The notes: generated from the letters alone by a model not told the origin. DNA of 64,000 nt from Roseivivax jejudonensis (GCF_900172265.1 NZ_FWFK01000003.1:434001-498000); one strand, 5' to 3'; counted from the stretch's first letter, positions 39,829-52,968 are shown. Program-made: numbers and translations.

Positions 39829-40614
39829 ATGAGCCTGGTGTTACGCCACGATACGGGCGCGGTACGGAGCCTGACGCTGAATGACCCCGACCGCCTGAAC
39901 GCGCTCTCCGACGACATGCTGGCCGCGCTTCTGGCCGAATGCGACGCGCTGGAGACCGCCAGGGAGATCCGCGTCGTCACGCTCGGCGGCGCGGGGCGGG
40001 CGTTCTGTGCCGGGCACGATCTGCGCGAGATGCAGGCGGCGCGACAGGCGCCCGATGACGGCCGCGCCGCCTTTGCCGACCTTTTCGACCGCTGCGCCAC
40101 CGTGATGCAGCGGCTGCGCGCCCTGCCCCAGCCGGTGATCGCGCGGGTTCACGGCGTCGCCGCGGCGGCGGGTTGCCAACTCGTCGCGACCTGCGACCTC
40201 GCCGTCGCCGCCGAGGAGGCGCGGTTCGGCGTGAACGGCGTGAATATCGGACTTTTCTGCTCGACGCCGATGGTGGCGCTCTCGCGGAACGTGCCGGCCA
40301 AGCACGCCTTCGAGATGCTGGTGACCGGCGGCTTCGCCGACGCGACGCGCGCGAGAGAGATTGGCCTCGTCAATCGCGTCGTGCCCGCCGCCGAGCTCGA
40401 GTCCGCGTCCGCGGAACTGGCCGACACCGTCGCCGGCAAGCTCGGCAGCGCGGTACGGATCGGCAAGAGCGCGTTCTACCGCCAGGGCGAGATGTCGCTG
40501 GCCGACGCCTACGATTACACGCGCGAGGTCATGGTCGAGAACATGATGAACGACGGCACCAACGAGGGCATCGCGGCATTTCTCGAGAAGCGCGATCCGA
40601 AATGGTCGCAATGA
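39829..40614 (+). CDS. enoyl-CoA hydratase family protein (ECHDC3-like)
   Basis: A 261-residue crotonase-fold protein. GRAFCAGHDLREMQAARQ and VHGVAAAAGCQLVATCDLAV form the oxyanion hole. FGVNGVNIGLFCSTPMVALS replaces the usual catalytic-glutamate loop (no E-x-G-L-x-P), so hydratase activity is doubtful, as in human ECHDC3. GGGAGG precedes the ATG at 39829. It is divergent from a PaaI thioesterase. A different crotonase lies at 10774 and is not a close copy. Confidence 0.87.
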   Translation: MSLVLRHDTGAVRSLTLNDPDRLNALSDDMLAALLAECDALETAREIRVVTLGGAGRAFCAGHDLREMQAARQAPDDGRAAFADLFDRCATVMQRLRALPQPVIARVHGVAAAAGCQLVATCDLAVAAEEARFGVNGVNIGLFCSTPMVALSRNVPAKHAFEMLVTGGFADATRAREIGLVNRVVPAAELESASAELADTVAGKLGSAVRIGKSAFYRQGEMSLADAYDYTREVMVENMMNDGTNEGIAAFLEKRDPKWSQ

Positions 40615-40665
40615 TCGGTCACGCCGGCGGATGACAAGCGCGCCCCGAACCCCTATCTCGGCGCC

Positions 40666-42030
40666 ATGACAGAAGAGCTTCACATCGTCGGCGGCGGCAT
40701 GGCCGGGTCCGAGGCCGCGTGGCAGGCCGCACGCCATGGCGTGTCCGTCGTGCTGCACGAGATGCGTCCGCAGCGCGGGACCTTTGCGCACAAGACCGGC
40801 AATCTCGGCGAGATGGTCTGTTCCAACTCGTTCCGCTCGGACGATGACGAGCAGAACGCCGTCGGGCTCCTACACTGGGAGATGCGCGCGGCGGACGGTC
40901 TCGTCATGACGACTGCCGATCGGCACCGCCTGCCCGCCGGCGGTGCGCTTGCCGTCGATCGCGAGCCCTTCGCCGAGGACATCACGGGGGCCCTGCGCGC
41001 GCATCCCAATGTGCGGGTGAGCCATGAGGAAGTCACCGAGTTACCTGACGAGGGCCAGTGGATCTTCGCCACCGGCCCGCTGACCTCAGAGGCCCTGGGC
41101 GCGGCCATCGCGCGCGAGACGGGCAGCGAGGCGCTCGCATTCTTCGACGCGATCGCCCCCATCGTCTACGCCGAATCGATCGACATGTCGCAGGCCTGGA
41201 TGCAGTCGCGCTACGACAAGGGAGAGACCGAGGACGAGCGTCGCGCCTACCTCAACTGCCCGATGGACCGCGCGACCTACGAGGCCTTCGTCGATGCGCT
41301 TCTCGCCGCCGACAAGACCGAGTTCCACGAGGGCGAGACCGCAGGCTATTTCGACGGCTGCCTGCCGGTCGAGGTGATGGCCGAGCGCGGGCGCGAAACG
41401 CTCCGCCACGGCCCGATGAAGCCGGTCGGCCTGACCAATCCGCACAAGCCGGAGGAAAAGCCGTACGCCGTCGTGCAGCTCCGCCGCGACAATGCGCTCG
41501 GCACATTGTTCAACATCGTGGGCTTCCAGACCAAGATGAAATACGGCGCCCAGACCGAGGTCCTGCGCATGATCCCCGGGCTCGAGAACGCGCGGTTCGC
41601 GCGCCTCGGCGGCATCCATCGCAACACGTTCCTCAATGCGCCGACGCTGCTCGACGACCGGATGCGGTTGCGGTCGAGGCCCAACATTCGCTTCGCCGGC
41701 CAGATCACGGGCGTGGAAGGCTACGTCGAGTCCGCCGCCATGGGCCTGCTCGCCGGGCGCCTCGCGGCGGCCGAGATGGGCGGCGGCTCGCTCGCTCCGG
41801 TGCCGCAGGACAGCGCGCACGGGGCGCTCGTCCACCACATCACCGGCGGCGCGGAGGCCAAGACCTTCCAGCCGATGAATGTCAATTTCGGGCTGTTCCG
41901 GCCGCTCGAGGGCCTGCGCGGCGGCCGCAAGGGCCGGCGCGAGCGCTACAAGGCCTATACCGACCGCGCCAAGGCCGCGTGGACGGATTGGCTGGCGACA
42001 CAGGCGCCGGCCGCAGCCGCCGCGGAGTGA
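40666..42030 (+). CDS. trmFO: TrmFO, folate/FAD-dependent tRNA uracil-54 methyltransferase
   Basis: A 454-residue flavoprotein making ribothymidine at position 54 of tRNA with methylenetetrahydrofolate. The FAD-binding motif is [15 protein letters not shown]. The two functional cysteines lie in [12 protein letters not shown] and [27 protein letters not shown] and the C-terminal [10 protein letters not shown] are conserved. The start at 40666 gives the normal N-terminus. It is followed within 5 bases by a small membrane-protein gene, then gluQ. mnmA, another tRNA modification gene, is 9 kb away. Confidence 0.96.
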   Translation: MTEELHIVGGGMAGSEAAWQAARHGVSVVLHEMRPQRGTFAHKTGNLGEMVCSNSFRSDDDEQNAVGLLHWEMRAADGLVMTTADRHRLPAGGALAVDREPFAEDITGALRAHPNVRVSHEEVTELPDEGQWIFATGPLTSEALGAAIARETGSEALAFFDAIAPIVYAESIDMSQAWMQSRYDKGETEDERRAYLNCPMDRATYEAFVDALLAADKTEFHEGETAGYFDGCLPVEVMAERGRETLRHGPMKPVGLTNPHKPEEKPYAVVQLRRDNALGTLFNIVGFQTKMKYGAQTEVLRMIPGLENARFARLGGIHRNTFLNAPTLLDDRMRLRSRPNIRFAGQITGVEGYVESAAMGLLAGRLAAAEMGGGSLAPVPQDSAHGALVHHITGGAEAKTFQPMNVNFGLFRPLEGLRGGRKGRRERYKAYTDRAKAAWTDWLATQAPAAAAAE

Positions 42031-42034
42031 TCCA

Positions 42035-42241
42035 ATGAACTATGTCCTCGCCCTTTTCTTGCCGCCGCTGTCCATCCTGCTGGCCGGTCGCATCCTGACC
42101 TCGATCGTCACGTTCGTGATCTGGGTCCCGGCGATCATCTTTTCCGGCGGTCTGACGCACCCGATGTTCATCATTCTCGCCTGGATCCTGATCTACCAGT
42201 CCGGCGAGGAACGCCGGGTGCGACGTCTGCGCGACGACTGA
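42035..42241 (+). CDS. small two-helix membrane protein (Pmp3/YqaE-like)
   Basis: A 68-residue protein beginning MNYVLALFLPPLSILLAGRI. Two hydrophobic helices (residues about 3-18 and 22-58, interrupted) are followed by a charged tail GEERRVRRLRDD. The ALFLPPLSILLAG stretch resembles the Pmp3/YqaE family of small membrane proteins linked to membrane potential and stress. It begins 5 bases after the trmFO stop and ends 8 bases before gluQ, so it is probably co-transcribed with both. The family assignment is moderate. Confidence 0.7.
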   Translation: MNYVLALFLPPLSILLAGRILTSIVTFVIWVPAIIFSGGLTHPMFIILAWILIYQSGEERRVRRLRDD

Positions 42242-42249
42242 CCGGCGCC

Positions 42250-43119
42250 GTGCGGACGCGCTTCGCGCCCTCGCCCACGGGGCCGCTCCACCTCGGCCAC
42301 GCCTATTCGGCCATTCTCGCGTACGATCTCGCCCGCGCGGCGGAGGGCACCTTCGTCCTGCGGATCGAGGATATCGATCAGGGCCGCGCGCGGGCGGAGT
42401 GGGAGACCGCGATCCACGATGATCTGGCGTGGCTCGGACTGTCGTGGGACCGTCCGGTCTGGCGACAGTCCGAACGGCTCCCGCAGTATCGCGCGGCCCT
42501 TCGGAAGCTCTGGTCGCTGGGTCTTCTCTACCCGTGCACATGCCGACGGCGCGACATTCTCCACGCGCTGGATGCGCCTCAGGAAGGTACGCCGCCTGTC
42601 GGCCCCGACGGCCTGATCTATCCGGGCACCTGCCGCGACAGCGCGTCGCGGGACGGCCCGCTGCCAAGCACGACCGCGCTGCGCCTCGACATGAGGCGGG
42701 CGCTCGATTGCATTGAGACCGATGAACTTTTCTTCGCGGACCATTATCGCGGCCGGTGCGTGGTCGGACCGGACCACATGATGAATGCGGTCGGCGACGT
42801 GGTGTTGTCGCGGCGCGAGATGGGCACGTCGTATCATCTCTCGGTCGTGGTCGATGACGCGGCGCAGGACATCACAGATGTCGTGCGCGGCGAGGATCTC
42901 TTGGAGGCCACGCCGATCCACGTCGTGCTGCAGCGGCTGCTCGACCTGCCCACCCCGCGGTATCACCATCACCGGCTGATCCGCGACGCGGACGGAAAGC
43001 GGCTGGCCAAGCGCGACGACGCGCGTGCGATTGCGCGCTATCGCAACGACGGCGCGACGCCGGACGACATCAGGCGGATGGTCGATCTTCCCATTGCAAA
43101 TCAGGGGCCTGCGGCTTGA
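42250..43119 (+). CDS. gluQ: glutamyl-Q tRNA(Asp) synthetase
   Basis: A 289-residue truncated GltX paralogue that attaches glutamate to queuosine in the anticodon of tRNA-Asp. The HIGH-like motif is PLHLGHAYSAILAYD, and KRLAKRDDARA replaces KMSKS. Zinc-binding cysteines are CTCRRRDI and YPGTC. The anticodon-binding domain of GltX is missing, as expected. The start is GTG at 42250. It ends 3 bases from the convergent hisI, with no terminator between. Confidence 0.94.
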   Translation: MRTRFAPSPTGPLHLGHAYSAILAYDLARAAEGTFVLRIEDIDQGRARAEWETAIHDDLAWLGLSWDRPVWRQSERLPQYRAALRKLWSLGLLYPCTCRRRDILHALDAPQEGTPPVGPDGLIYPGTCRDSASRDGPLPSTTALRLDMRRALDCIETDELFFADHYRGRCVVGPDHMMNAVGDVVLSRREMGTSYHLSVVVDDAAQDITDVVRGEDLLEATPIHVVLQRLLDLPTPRYHHHRLIRDADGKRLAKRDDARAIARYRNDGATPDDIRRMVDLPIANQGPAA

Positions 43120-43122
43120 GGC

Positions 43123-43485
43123 TTAGGTGCCTTCGGGCGTGATGATCTCGACCGCGACGCCGTCGCGCACCGCGGTGTAGAAACAACTGCGCCGGTTGGT
43201 GTGGCAGGCCGGGCCGGTCTGCCGGACGAGCACCAGCAGGCAGTCGCTGTCGCAATCGACGCGCATCTCGACCAGCTCCTGCACATGTCCCGACGTCTCG
43301 CCCTTGACCCAGAACGCCTGCCGCGAGCGCGACCAGTAGGTCACACGACCGGTGTCGAGCGTGCGGCGCACGGCCTCCGCGGTCATCCAGGCCAGCATCA
43401 GGACGGTGCCGTCCTCGGCATCCTGCGCGATGACCGGCACCAGTCCCCGGTCGTCGTAGCAAAGCGCGTCGGGATCGAAACTCAC
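43123..43485 (-). CDS. hisI: phosphoribosyl-AMP cyclohydrolase
   Basis: A 120-residue enzyme of histidine biosynthesis opening the purine ring of phosphoribosyl-AMP. Family motifs are [35 protein letters not shown], the metal site [12 protein letters not shown] and [10 protein letters not shown]. The start is GTG at 43485 with AGGA 9 bases upstream; the longer frame to 43578 adds non-family residues. It is a stand-alone HisI rather than the HisIE fusion. Convergent with gluQ and divergent from the iron-sulfur scaffold gene. Confidence 0.95.
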   Translation of the reverse strand: MSFDPDALCYDDRGLVPVIAQDAEDGTVLMLAWMTAEAVRRTLDTGRVTYWSRSRQAFWVKGETSGHVQELVEMRVDCDSDCLLVLVRQTGPACHTNRRSCFYTAVRDGVAVEIITPEGT

Positions 43486-43552
43486 GGCAGTTTTCCTTTT
43501 GCTTGGCGAACGGCCGTGCCTATCTAGAGGCAACACTGCGAAAGAGGAAGCC

Positions 43553-44005
43553 ATGGCCGGCGACAGCGAACTCATCAAGCTCTACTCGCAGCGCATCCTC
43601 GCGCTGGCGGCCGACATTCCCCATACCGCGCGGCTCGACGCGCCTGACGCGACGGTCAAGAAGCGCTCGCCACTCTGCGGATCGACCGTAACGGTCGACC
43701 TGCGGCTTGCCGACGGGCGGGTCAGCGCGTACGGGCAAGATGTGAAGGCCTGCGCACTCGGCCAGGCGGCCGCCGCCGTTGTCGGCCATAACATTGTCGG
43801 ACGCACGCCCGACGAGATCGCCGCGGCCCGCGATGCGCTGCGCGGGATGCTGAAATCCGACGGCCCCACCCCTCCGGCCCCCTTCGACGACCTGGAGGTT
43901 CTTCGTCCGGCGCAGGAGTACAAGAACCGCCATGCCTCGATCCTGCTCGCGCTCGACGCCGCGACCGAGGCGGCGTCCGAGGCCGAGGCACGGCAGAGCG
44001 CCTGA
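43553..44005 (+). CDS. IscU/NifU N-terminal-like iron-sulfur scaffold family protein
   Basis: A 150-residue protein with the NifU-N fold. Two of the three cluster-ligand cysteines are present ([10 protein letters not shown] and [13 protein letters not shown]). The third is absent: the expected position reads [13 protein letters not shown]. This two-cysteine form is common in Rhodobacterales and may not hold a cluster as IscU does. AGAGGAAG precedes the ATG at 43553. No iscS or suf genes are adjacent. It is divergent from hisI. Confidence 0.85.
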   Translation: MAGDSELIKLYSQRILALAADIPHTARLDAPDATVKKRSPLCGSTVTVDLRLADGRVSAYGQDVKACALGQAAAAVVGHNIVGRTPDEIAAARDALRGMLKSDGPTPPAPFDDLEVLRPAQEYKNRHASILLALDAATEAASEAEARQSA

Positions 44006-44020
44006 CGCGCGGGTACCCCG

Positions 44021-44061
44021 CAAAAAAACCGCCGCGCTTCGCGGGACACGAAGGCGGCGGT
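44021..44061 (-). terminator. intrinsic terminator of the SOS microprotein transcript
   Basis: On the minus strand ACCGCCGC pairs with GCGGCGGT, with an inner CTTCG/CGAAG stem, then seven T (44028-44022). It lies about 130 bases past the stop of the 36-residue gene and 16 bases past the convergent scaffold gene. It defines the 3' end of a roughly 0.3-kb transcript. Confidence 0.85.
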
Positions 44062-44189
44062 CAGGAGCGTCTCGAGGCAGTTCCGGCAGCAGGGTCCAGC
44101 GGGGGACAATCCGAAGAGACCGAGCCGGGCGCGATAGGGCACGCGCGGCAATTACCGGGCACAAGCGACGCAGGCAGAAACGAAGAACG

Positions 44190-44300
44190 TCAGACGTGAA
44201 GCGCGGCGACAAGCATGACGCCAAGCGCCGCAGCGCCGAGCGCATCCTGCGCGACCATGGCGTCGGGGTGGCGCAGTGCGATCTTGATCCGGTCGAACAT
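44190..44300 (-). CDS. 36-residue hydrophobic microprotein with its own SOS box
   Basis: A very short gene with an excellent ribosome binding site: GGAGG ends 5 bases before the ATG at 44300. The protein has an amphipathic, positively charged front (MFDRIKIALRHPDAMVAQDA) and a hydrophobic tail LGAAALGVMLVAALHV, consistent with insertion in or on the inner membrane. A perfect LexA box lies 58 bases upstream and a strong terminator downstream, so it forms its own SOS-inducible unit. I recall similar short proteins in Rhodobacteraceae but no described function. By analogy with Caulobacter SidA (29 residues, LexA-controlled, inhibits division) it may be a division inhibitor; this is inference. 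Confidence 0.75.
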   Translation of the reverse strand: MFDRIKIALRHPDAMVAQDALGAAALGVMLVAALHV

Positions 44301-44357
44301 GGGAACCTCCACCATCTGGGTTGCCACTTTGTTCTCACATCGAGGCGAGTCGGTAAA

Positions 44358-44372
44358 GAACTTTTTAAGAAC
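44358..44372 (-). promoter_or_regulatory. LexA (SOS) box upstream of the microprotein gene
   Basis: GAAC-N7-GAAC (44358-44361 and 44369-44372), identical in form to the lexA operator. Two further GAAC words follow at 44379 and 44389 with 10-base spacing, giving four in register. It lies 58 bases upstream of the 36-residue gene and 39 bases past the recG stop. Promoter elements overlapping it are weak. Confidence 0.85.
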
Positions 44373-44410
44373 ATTCGCGAACACTGCGGAACAGCGCGCG
44401 CCGAGCGGCT

Positions 44411-48822
<4,412 letters not shown>

Positions 48823-49542
48823 TCAGGCGCGGATCGCCACCGGATCGTCACCGGAAGAGGCATCCCCCTCGGGATCGCGCAGAACGTAGCCGCGCCCCCA
48901 GACGGTCTCGATATAGCTGGGTTCGCCGGTCGCCTCGGACAGCTTCTTGCGAAGCTTGCAGATGAAGACGTCGATTATCTTCAGCTCCGGTTCGTCCATG
49001 CCGCCGTAGAGATGGTTCAGGAACATCTCCTTGGTCAGGGTCGTGCCCTTCCGAAGGCTCAGAAGCTCCAGCATCTGGTATTCCTTGCCGGTCAGGTGCA
49101 CCGGCTTGCCGCCGACATCAACGGTTTTGGCGTCGAGATTGACGTTGATCTTGCCGGTGCGGATGACCGATTGGGCATGCCCCTTGGAGCGGCGGATGAT
49201 GGCATGGATGCGCGCCACGAGTTCGTCGGCGTGAAACGGCTTCGTCAGGTAGTCGTCGGCGCCGAAGCCGAAGCTCTTGAGCTTGCTTTCGGTGTCGTCG
49301 TTGCCAGACAGGATCAGGATCGGCGTCGAGATGCGCGACGTGCGCAGTTGCCGCAGCACCTCGTGCCCCGTGATGTCCGGCAGCGTGATGTCCAGGAGGA
49401 TCAGATCGTAATCGTAGAGCTTGGCGAGATCGACCCCTTCCTCTCCCATGTCCGTGGCGTAGACGTTGAGGTTCGAACGGGTCAGCATCAATTCGATGCT
49501 GCGGGAGGTCGTCGGGTCATCTTCAATCAAGAGGACGCGCAT
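48823..49542 (-). CDS. ctrA: CtrA, cell-cycle response regulator
   Basis: A 239-residue OmpR-type response regulator: receiver domain (residues 1-118) with phosphoacceptor Asp51 ([13 protein letters not shown]) and Lys of KPFHADEL, and a C-terminal winged helix (about 125-230, [20 protein letters not shown] and [12 protein letters not shown]). In Rhodobacterales CtrA is generally non-essential and controls motility and gene transfer agent expression. The start at 49542 gives the exact family N-terminus [10 protein letters not shown] near-CtrA box lies upstream and sciP, its inhibitor, is the next gene upstream. Confidence 0.97.
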   Translation of the reverse strand: MRVLLIEDDPTTSRSIELMLTRSNLNVYATDMGEEGVDLAKLYDYDLILLDITLPDITGHEVLRQLRTSRISTPILILSGNDDTESKLKSFGFGADDYLTKPFHADELVARIHAIIRRSKGHAQSVIRTGKINVNLDAKTVDVGGKPVHLTGKEYQMLELLSLRKGTTLTKEMFLNHLYGGMDEPELKIIDVFICKLRKKLSEATGEPSYIETVWGRGYVLRDPEGDASSGDDPVAIRA

Positions 49543-49593
49543 TGTCCAACTCCACTTACAACCATGATCGTTACTCACATACAGATAGAAAGG

Positions 49594-49608
49594 TTAACTT
49601 CGGATTAC
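49594..49608 (-). promoter_or_regulatory. putative CtrA binding site upstream of ctrA
   Basis: TTAA-N7-TTAC (49594-49597 and 49605-49608) differs by one base from the full CtrA site TTAA-N7-TTAA. It lies 52 bases upstream of the ctrA ATG, in the 112-base gap after sciP, and could give autoregulation. Confidence 0.5.
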
Positions 49609-49654
49609 CCGGCGCAGGGGAACCTACCGAACCCGGCATTCTCATGTAAACACT

Positions 49655-49933
49655 TCATGGTTGTTCATTGCGTCGCAGCGCGGTCGCCTTGAGCCCGTGT
49701 TCGCCGTGTTTCGCCATCGCCCGGATCCAGCACTGGAGTTCCTCGTCGCTGAGCTGGTAGCGGTCTACCGCCTGCGCCTGCGTCAGCAGGCCATGAACCA
49801 CAGCGCGCACCACGGCGGCCTTGCGCGAGGCGACCCATCTCTTGGTCGCCGGCGGCGGCAGGTCCGCGCGCGTCATCACCGTCCCGTCCGGGAGCGTCAC
49901 CGCGCGTGGCCCATCGATTTTCTTGAGGTACAT
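49655..49933 (-). CDS. sciP: SciP, DUF1153 small CtrA-inhibitory protein
   Basis: A 92-residue helix-turn-helix protein beginning MYLKKIDGPRAVTLPDGTVM. The conserved RWVASRKAAVVRAVVHGLLT and YQLSDEELQCWIRAMAKHG are the DUF1153/SciP signature. In Caulobacter SciP binds CtrA and blocks its recruitment of RNA polymerase. It lies 112 bases upstream of ctrA on the same strand, an adjacency seen in Rhodobacterales. The start is the ATG at 49933; the ribosome binding site is weak. It is divergent from mnmA. Confidence 0.93.
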   Translation of the reverse strand: MYLKKIDGPRAVTLPDGTVMTRADLPPPATKRWVASRKAAVVRAVVHGLLTQAQAVDRYQLSDEELQCWIRAMAKHGEHGLKATALRRNEQP

Positions 49934-49999
49934 CGCTTCATACCCTTGGCTGCCCGCCGAAGCTGGCGCCGAGCGCTTAATTCGCGATGAAGCGCGCTC

Positions 50000-50027
50000 T
50001 TGAGAGTGCCTCGCATTTTCTTATATT
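50000..50027 (+). promoter_or_regulatory. sigma-70 promoter of mnmA
   Basis: TTGAGA (50000-50005) and TATATT (50022-50027) are separated by 16 bases. They lie 25 bases before the mnmA ATG, giving a short leader that includes the AAGGAG ribosome binding site. Confidence 0.6.
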
Positions 50028-50052
50028 GCGCGCGCATTCCAAGGAGAGCGCG

Positions 50053-51195
50053 ATGCCCCTCGATCAAGGTCAGCTCAACTCGCTGGGCCTGCCGAAAGCC
50101 CCGTCCGACACGCGCGTCGTGGTCGCCATGTCCGGCGGCGTCGACAGCTCGGTCGTGGCCGCGAGCCTCGCCGAAGAGGGCTACGACGTCGTCGGCGTCA
50201 CGCTGCAGCTCTACGACCATGGCGCCGCGCTGGCCAAGAAGGGCGCCTGCTGCGCCGGGCTCGACATCCACGATGCGCGCCGCGTGGCCGAGACGATGGG
50301 CTTTCCGCATTACGTGCTCGACTACGAGAACGTGTTCCGCGACGCGGTGATCGACGAGTTCGCCGACAGCTATCTCGCAGGCGCGACGCCGGTGCCTTGT
50401 ATCCGGTGCAACGAGCGCGTGAAATTCAAGGATCTGTTGGAGACCGCAAAGGATCTCGACGCCGATTGCATGGCGACCGGCCACTACATCCAGCGCAAGA
50501 TGGGCCCGACGGGCGCCGAGCTGCATTGCGCGGCCGATGGTGCGCGCGATCAGTCCTATTTCCTGTTCTCGACCACGCAAGCGCAGCTCGACTACCTGCG
50601 GTTTCCGCTCGGTCACCTGACTTCGAAGGCAGAGACCCGCGCGCTCGCCGCGCGCTACAACCTGCCCGTCGCGGACAAGCCCGACAGCCAGGACATCTGT
50701 TTCGTGCCGAACGGCGACTACGCCAGCGTGATCGAGAAGCTGCGCCCGGGCGCGGCCGATTCCGGCGACATCGTGCATGCCGACGGCCGCGCGCTCGGCC
50801 GCCATGACGGTGTCATTCACTACACGATCGGCCAGCGTCGGGGGCTGGGCATCGGCGGGCTGTCCGAGCCGCTCTACGTCGTAAAGCTCGACGTGGAGAA
50901 CAGCCGGGTGATCGTCGGCCCCAAGGACATGCTGGCGACACGGCGCGTGCCGGTGCGCGAGATCAACTGGCTCGGCGACGCGCCACTGACCTCGCGTGAC
51001 GAATGGCACGTCGCGGTCAAGGTGCGCTCCACCCGTCCGCCGCGCGACGCGGTGATCCGCCCGATCTCGGACACCGAGGCCGAAGTCGAACTGGTGACGC
51101 CCGAAGAAGGCGTGTCGCCCGGCCAGGCCTGCGTGTTCTACGACCCCGAGGGCACACGGATCTTCGGCGGCGGCTGGATCTGGCGCGGCTACTGA
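50053..51195 (+). CDS. mnmA: MnmA, tRNA-specific 2-thiouridylase
   Basis: A 380-residue enzyme that thiolates the wobble uridine U34 of Lys, Glu and Gln tRNAs. The PP-loop is [18 protein letters not shown]. Catalytic cysteines are in [12 protein letters not shown] (Cys116, Cys119) and [26 protein letters not shown] is typical of the alphaproteobacterial form. AAGGAGAG precedes the ATG at 50053; an upstream frame of 22 codons is rejected. It has a clear promoter and is followed by two glycosyltransferase-like genes that may be read through. Confidence 0.97.
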   Translation: MPLDQGQLNSLGLPKAPSDTRVVVAMSGGVDSSVVAASLAEEGYDVVGVTLQLYDHGAALAKKGACCAGLDIHDARRVAETMGFPHYVLDYENVFRDAVIDEFADSYLAGATPVPCIRCNERVKFKDLLETAKDLDADCMATGHYIQRKMGPTGAELHCAADGARDQSYFLFSTTQAQLDYLRFPLGHLTSKAETRALAARYNLPVADKPDSQDICFVPNGDYASVIEKLRPGAADSGDIVHADGRALGRHDGVIHYTIGQRRGLGIGGLSEPLYVVKLDVENSRVIVGPKDMLATRRVPVREINWLGDAPLTSRDEWHVAVKVRSTRPPRDAVIRPISDTEAEVELVTPEEGVSPGQACVFYDPEGTRIFGGGWIWRGY

Positions 51196-51261
51196 GGTGC
51201 GCCGCACGGCCGCCGCGCGGCGTCCTTGTTTCCGCCCCTGCGCTCGCGCACTCTGCCGTCC

Positions 51262-52968
51262 ATGACGGACGATGCGCGCGAGCCGATTTATCCCGGCGGC
51301 ATTCCCGGGATCCTGTCTCAGGTCGAGGGACGGCGGGCCGCGCTGTCGTTCGCCGAGGGCGAAGCGTTTCCGCCGCTCGATCTCGACCTCGCGCCGCTTG
51401 CCGCGCAACGTGTCGCACATCCCGACAGCGACCCGGCCGAGGCGCCGCCCTTCCGATCGAGCTATCACCGCAAACGCCATGACCTGCGGTGCGAATTCGA
51501 GGGCGAGAGCGAGCTGGCATTCCTCAACGCTCTGTTGATCGCGAACCTGCGCAAACGCGGGTACCCGGCGCACGTGCCCGCGCTGTTCCAGCGGCTCTGG
51601 TCGGAATGCGGTACCGAATTGACGGAGATGCTCAGCCCGCGCTGGCTTGTGTCGTCGCTCGTCACCTTCGGCGATCACGGCGCCACTGAAACGCAGCGCG
51701 CGCTCGGCCTCGGGCTCTTCACGCTGACAGGCGCGATGAAGCTCTACGAATTCGAGCGTCTGCACTCGGGCACGCGACCGGTGGAGGCGTTTCCGATCGA
51801 CGGGAAGCTGCCCGATCCGCTGCCGCTCGACATGCAGGGATTTTCGCTGCGCAGCGGCGGGCTCGACCTCGCCCTGATCGGCCGGCTCTGGCAGGAATCC
51901 GAACGCGACGCAGTGATCGGACCGCCGGCGCAGCGGCTTCTGACGATGCTGGTACACGATCCCGGCACGGTTTTTCGCCGGCTGCAGGACATGCGCCAGA
52001 GCCGCGCGACCCAGACCGAGGTCCCGCTTGCGGCCGCGCCCGTTCCGGCGCGCGCGGGCGGGCCGCGCTGGGGCGTCGCGACCGTGGCGGAGGGGGATAC
52101 GCAGAAGCTGTGCCACTTCATCGCGCATCACCTCGACCTCGGCGCGCAGGAGGTCCACGTAGGCCTGCCCGCTGCCCGCGGATCGGACCTGCCGGTTGCG
52201 TTTCGCGACGATCCGCGGGTTCGGCTGACCCCGATCGACGCCGATCCGAACGGCACCACCGAAACCCGGCGCGCCCGCTTCGCCACCGATATCCTGCAGT
52301 CCGCCGACGTCGAACTGGACTGGCTCGCGACTCTGGCCCAACACGAACGGCTTCTGGCCGAGCGTCCGGTTGCCGACGCTCTCGCCGGTCAGGCGGGCAC
52401 CACCGCCTCCGTGCGCCTTCGCCCGGCCGAGGCGCTCTCCACCGAGGCGCCCGGACCGGTCCGCCACTTCAAGCTCAGCCATGCCGGGGCCGGCCAGCCG
52501 CGCGGCGTGATCGAGGACATCTATCCTACCTTCGGACTGCATCTGGACGGCGGGCTGCTGGGCGGTCCGCACGGCCGGATCTTTGCCCGCACGGGCCTGC
52601 CGCGCGATGTCGCCTTCGGCCCGCACGCGCTGCGTCGAGGGGGCGACCGCATCGCCCCGTCCGCGCGGCTCGATGGCGTCACGGTCGGGCGCCTGATCGC
52701 GACGGACTGGGACAGCCTGTGCGCGCTCGCCGCGGACGGGTCGGAAAAGGCCGAGGGCGGCGCCGACCAGATGGCGCTCTCGCCGCGCGCCTTTCTCGGT
52801 CTCGTGCGCGACAGCGAAGGCGAGGCCGGTCTGCGCGCCTTCTTTGCAGAGGTGTGCCACGACAGTCCGGACCTGCGGGCCCGGCTCGCCGCGCGCGGGA
52901 TGCTTCTGGCGCACGACCTCGACCCCGAGGCCGTGATCGCGCGGGTCTTCGGCCCGGTCGACGCATGA
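51262..52968 (+). CDS. glycosyltransferase-like protein with degenerate active site
   Basis: A 568-residue protein in two parts. Residues 1-260 form a helical domain I do not recognise (YHRKRHDLRCEFEGESELAF, GLGLFTLTGAMKLYEFERLH). Residues about 270-568 are paralogous to the next protein, a family 2-type glycosyltransferase: VATVAEGDTQKLCHFIAHHL, LDWLATLAQHERLL, GGLLGGPHGRIFARTGL. The metal-binding DxD of the neighbour (HIDTDE) is replaced by AQHE (residues 359-362), so transferase activity is doubtful. Its stop overlaps the neighbour's start (ATGA). It may be a regulatory or targeting partner. Confidence 0.7.
   Translation: MTDDAREPIYPGGIPGILSQVEGRRAALSFAEGEAFPPLDLDLAPLAAQRVAHPDSDPAEAPPFRSSYHRKRHDLRCEFEGESELAFLNALLIANLRKRGYPAHVPALFQRLWSECGTELTEMLSPRWLVSSLVTFGDHGATETQRALGLGLFTLTGAMKLYEFERLHSGTRPVEAFPIDGKLPDPLPLDMQGFSLRSGGLDLALIGRLWQESERDAVIGPPAQRLLTMLVHDPGTVFRRLQDMRQSRATQTEVPLAAAPVPARAGGPRWGVATVAEGDTQKLCHFIAHHLDLGAQEVHVGLPAARGSDLPVAFRDDPRVRLTPIDADPNGTTETRRARFATDILQSADVELDWLATLAQHERLLAERPVADALAGQAGTTASVRLRPAEALSTEAPGPVRHFKLSHAGAGQPRGVIEDIYPTFGLHLDGGLLGGPHGRIFARTGLPRDVAFGPHALRRGGDRIAPSARLDGVTVGRLIATDWDSLCALAADGSEKAEGGADQMALSPRAFLGLVRDSEGEAGLRAFFAEVCHDSPDLRARLAARGMLLAHDLDPEAVIARVFGPVDA

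Noticed and set aside
44379-44392. A second LexA box (GAAC-GAAC)
   Set aside because: The spacing is N6, not N7; only the 44358-44372 pair fits the consensus.
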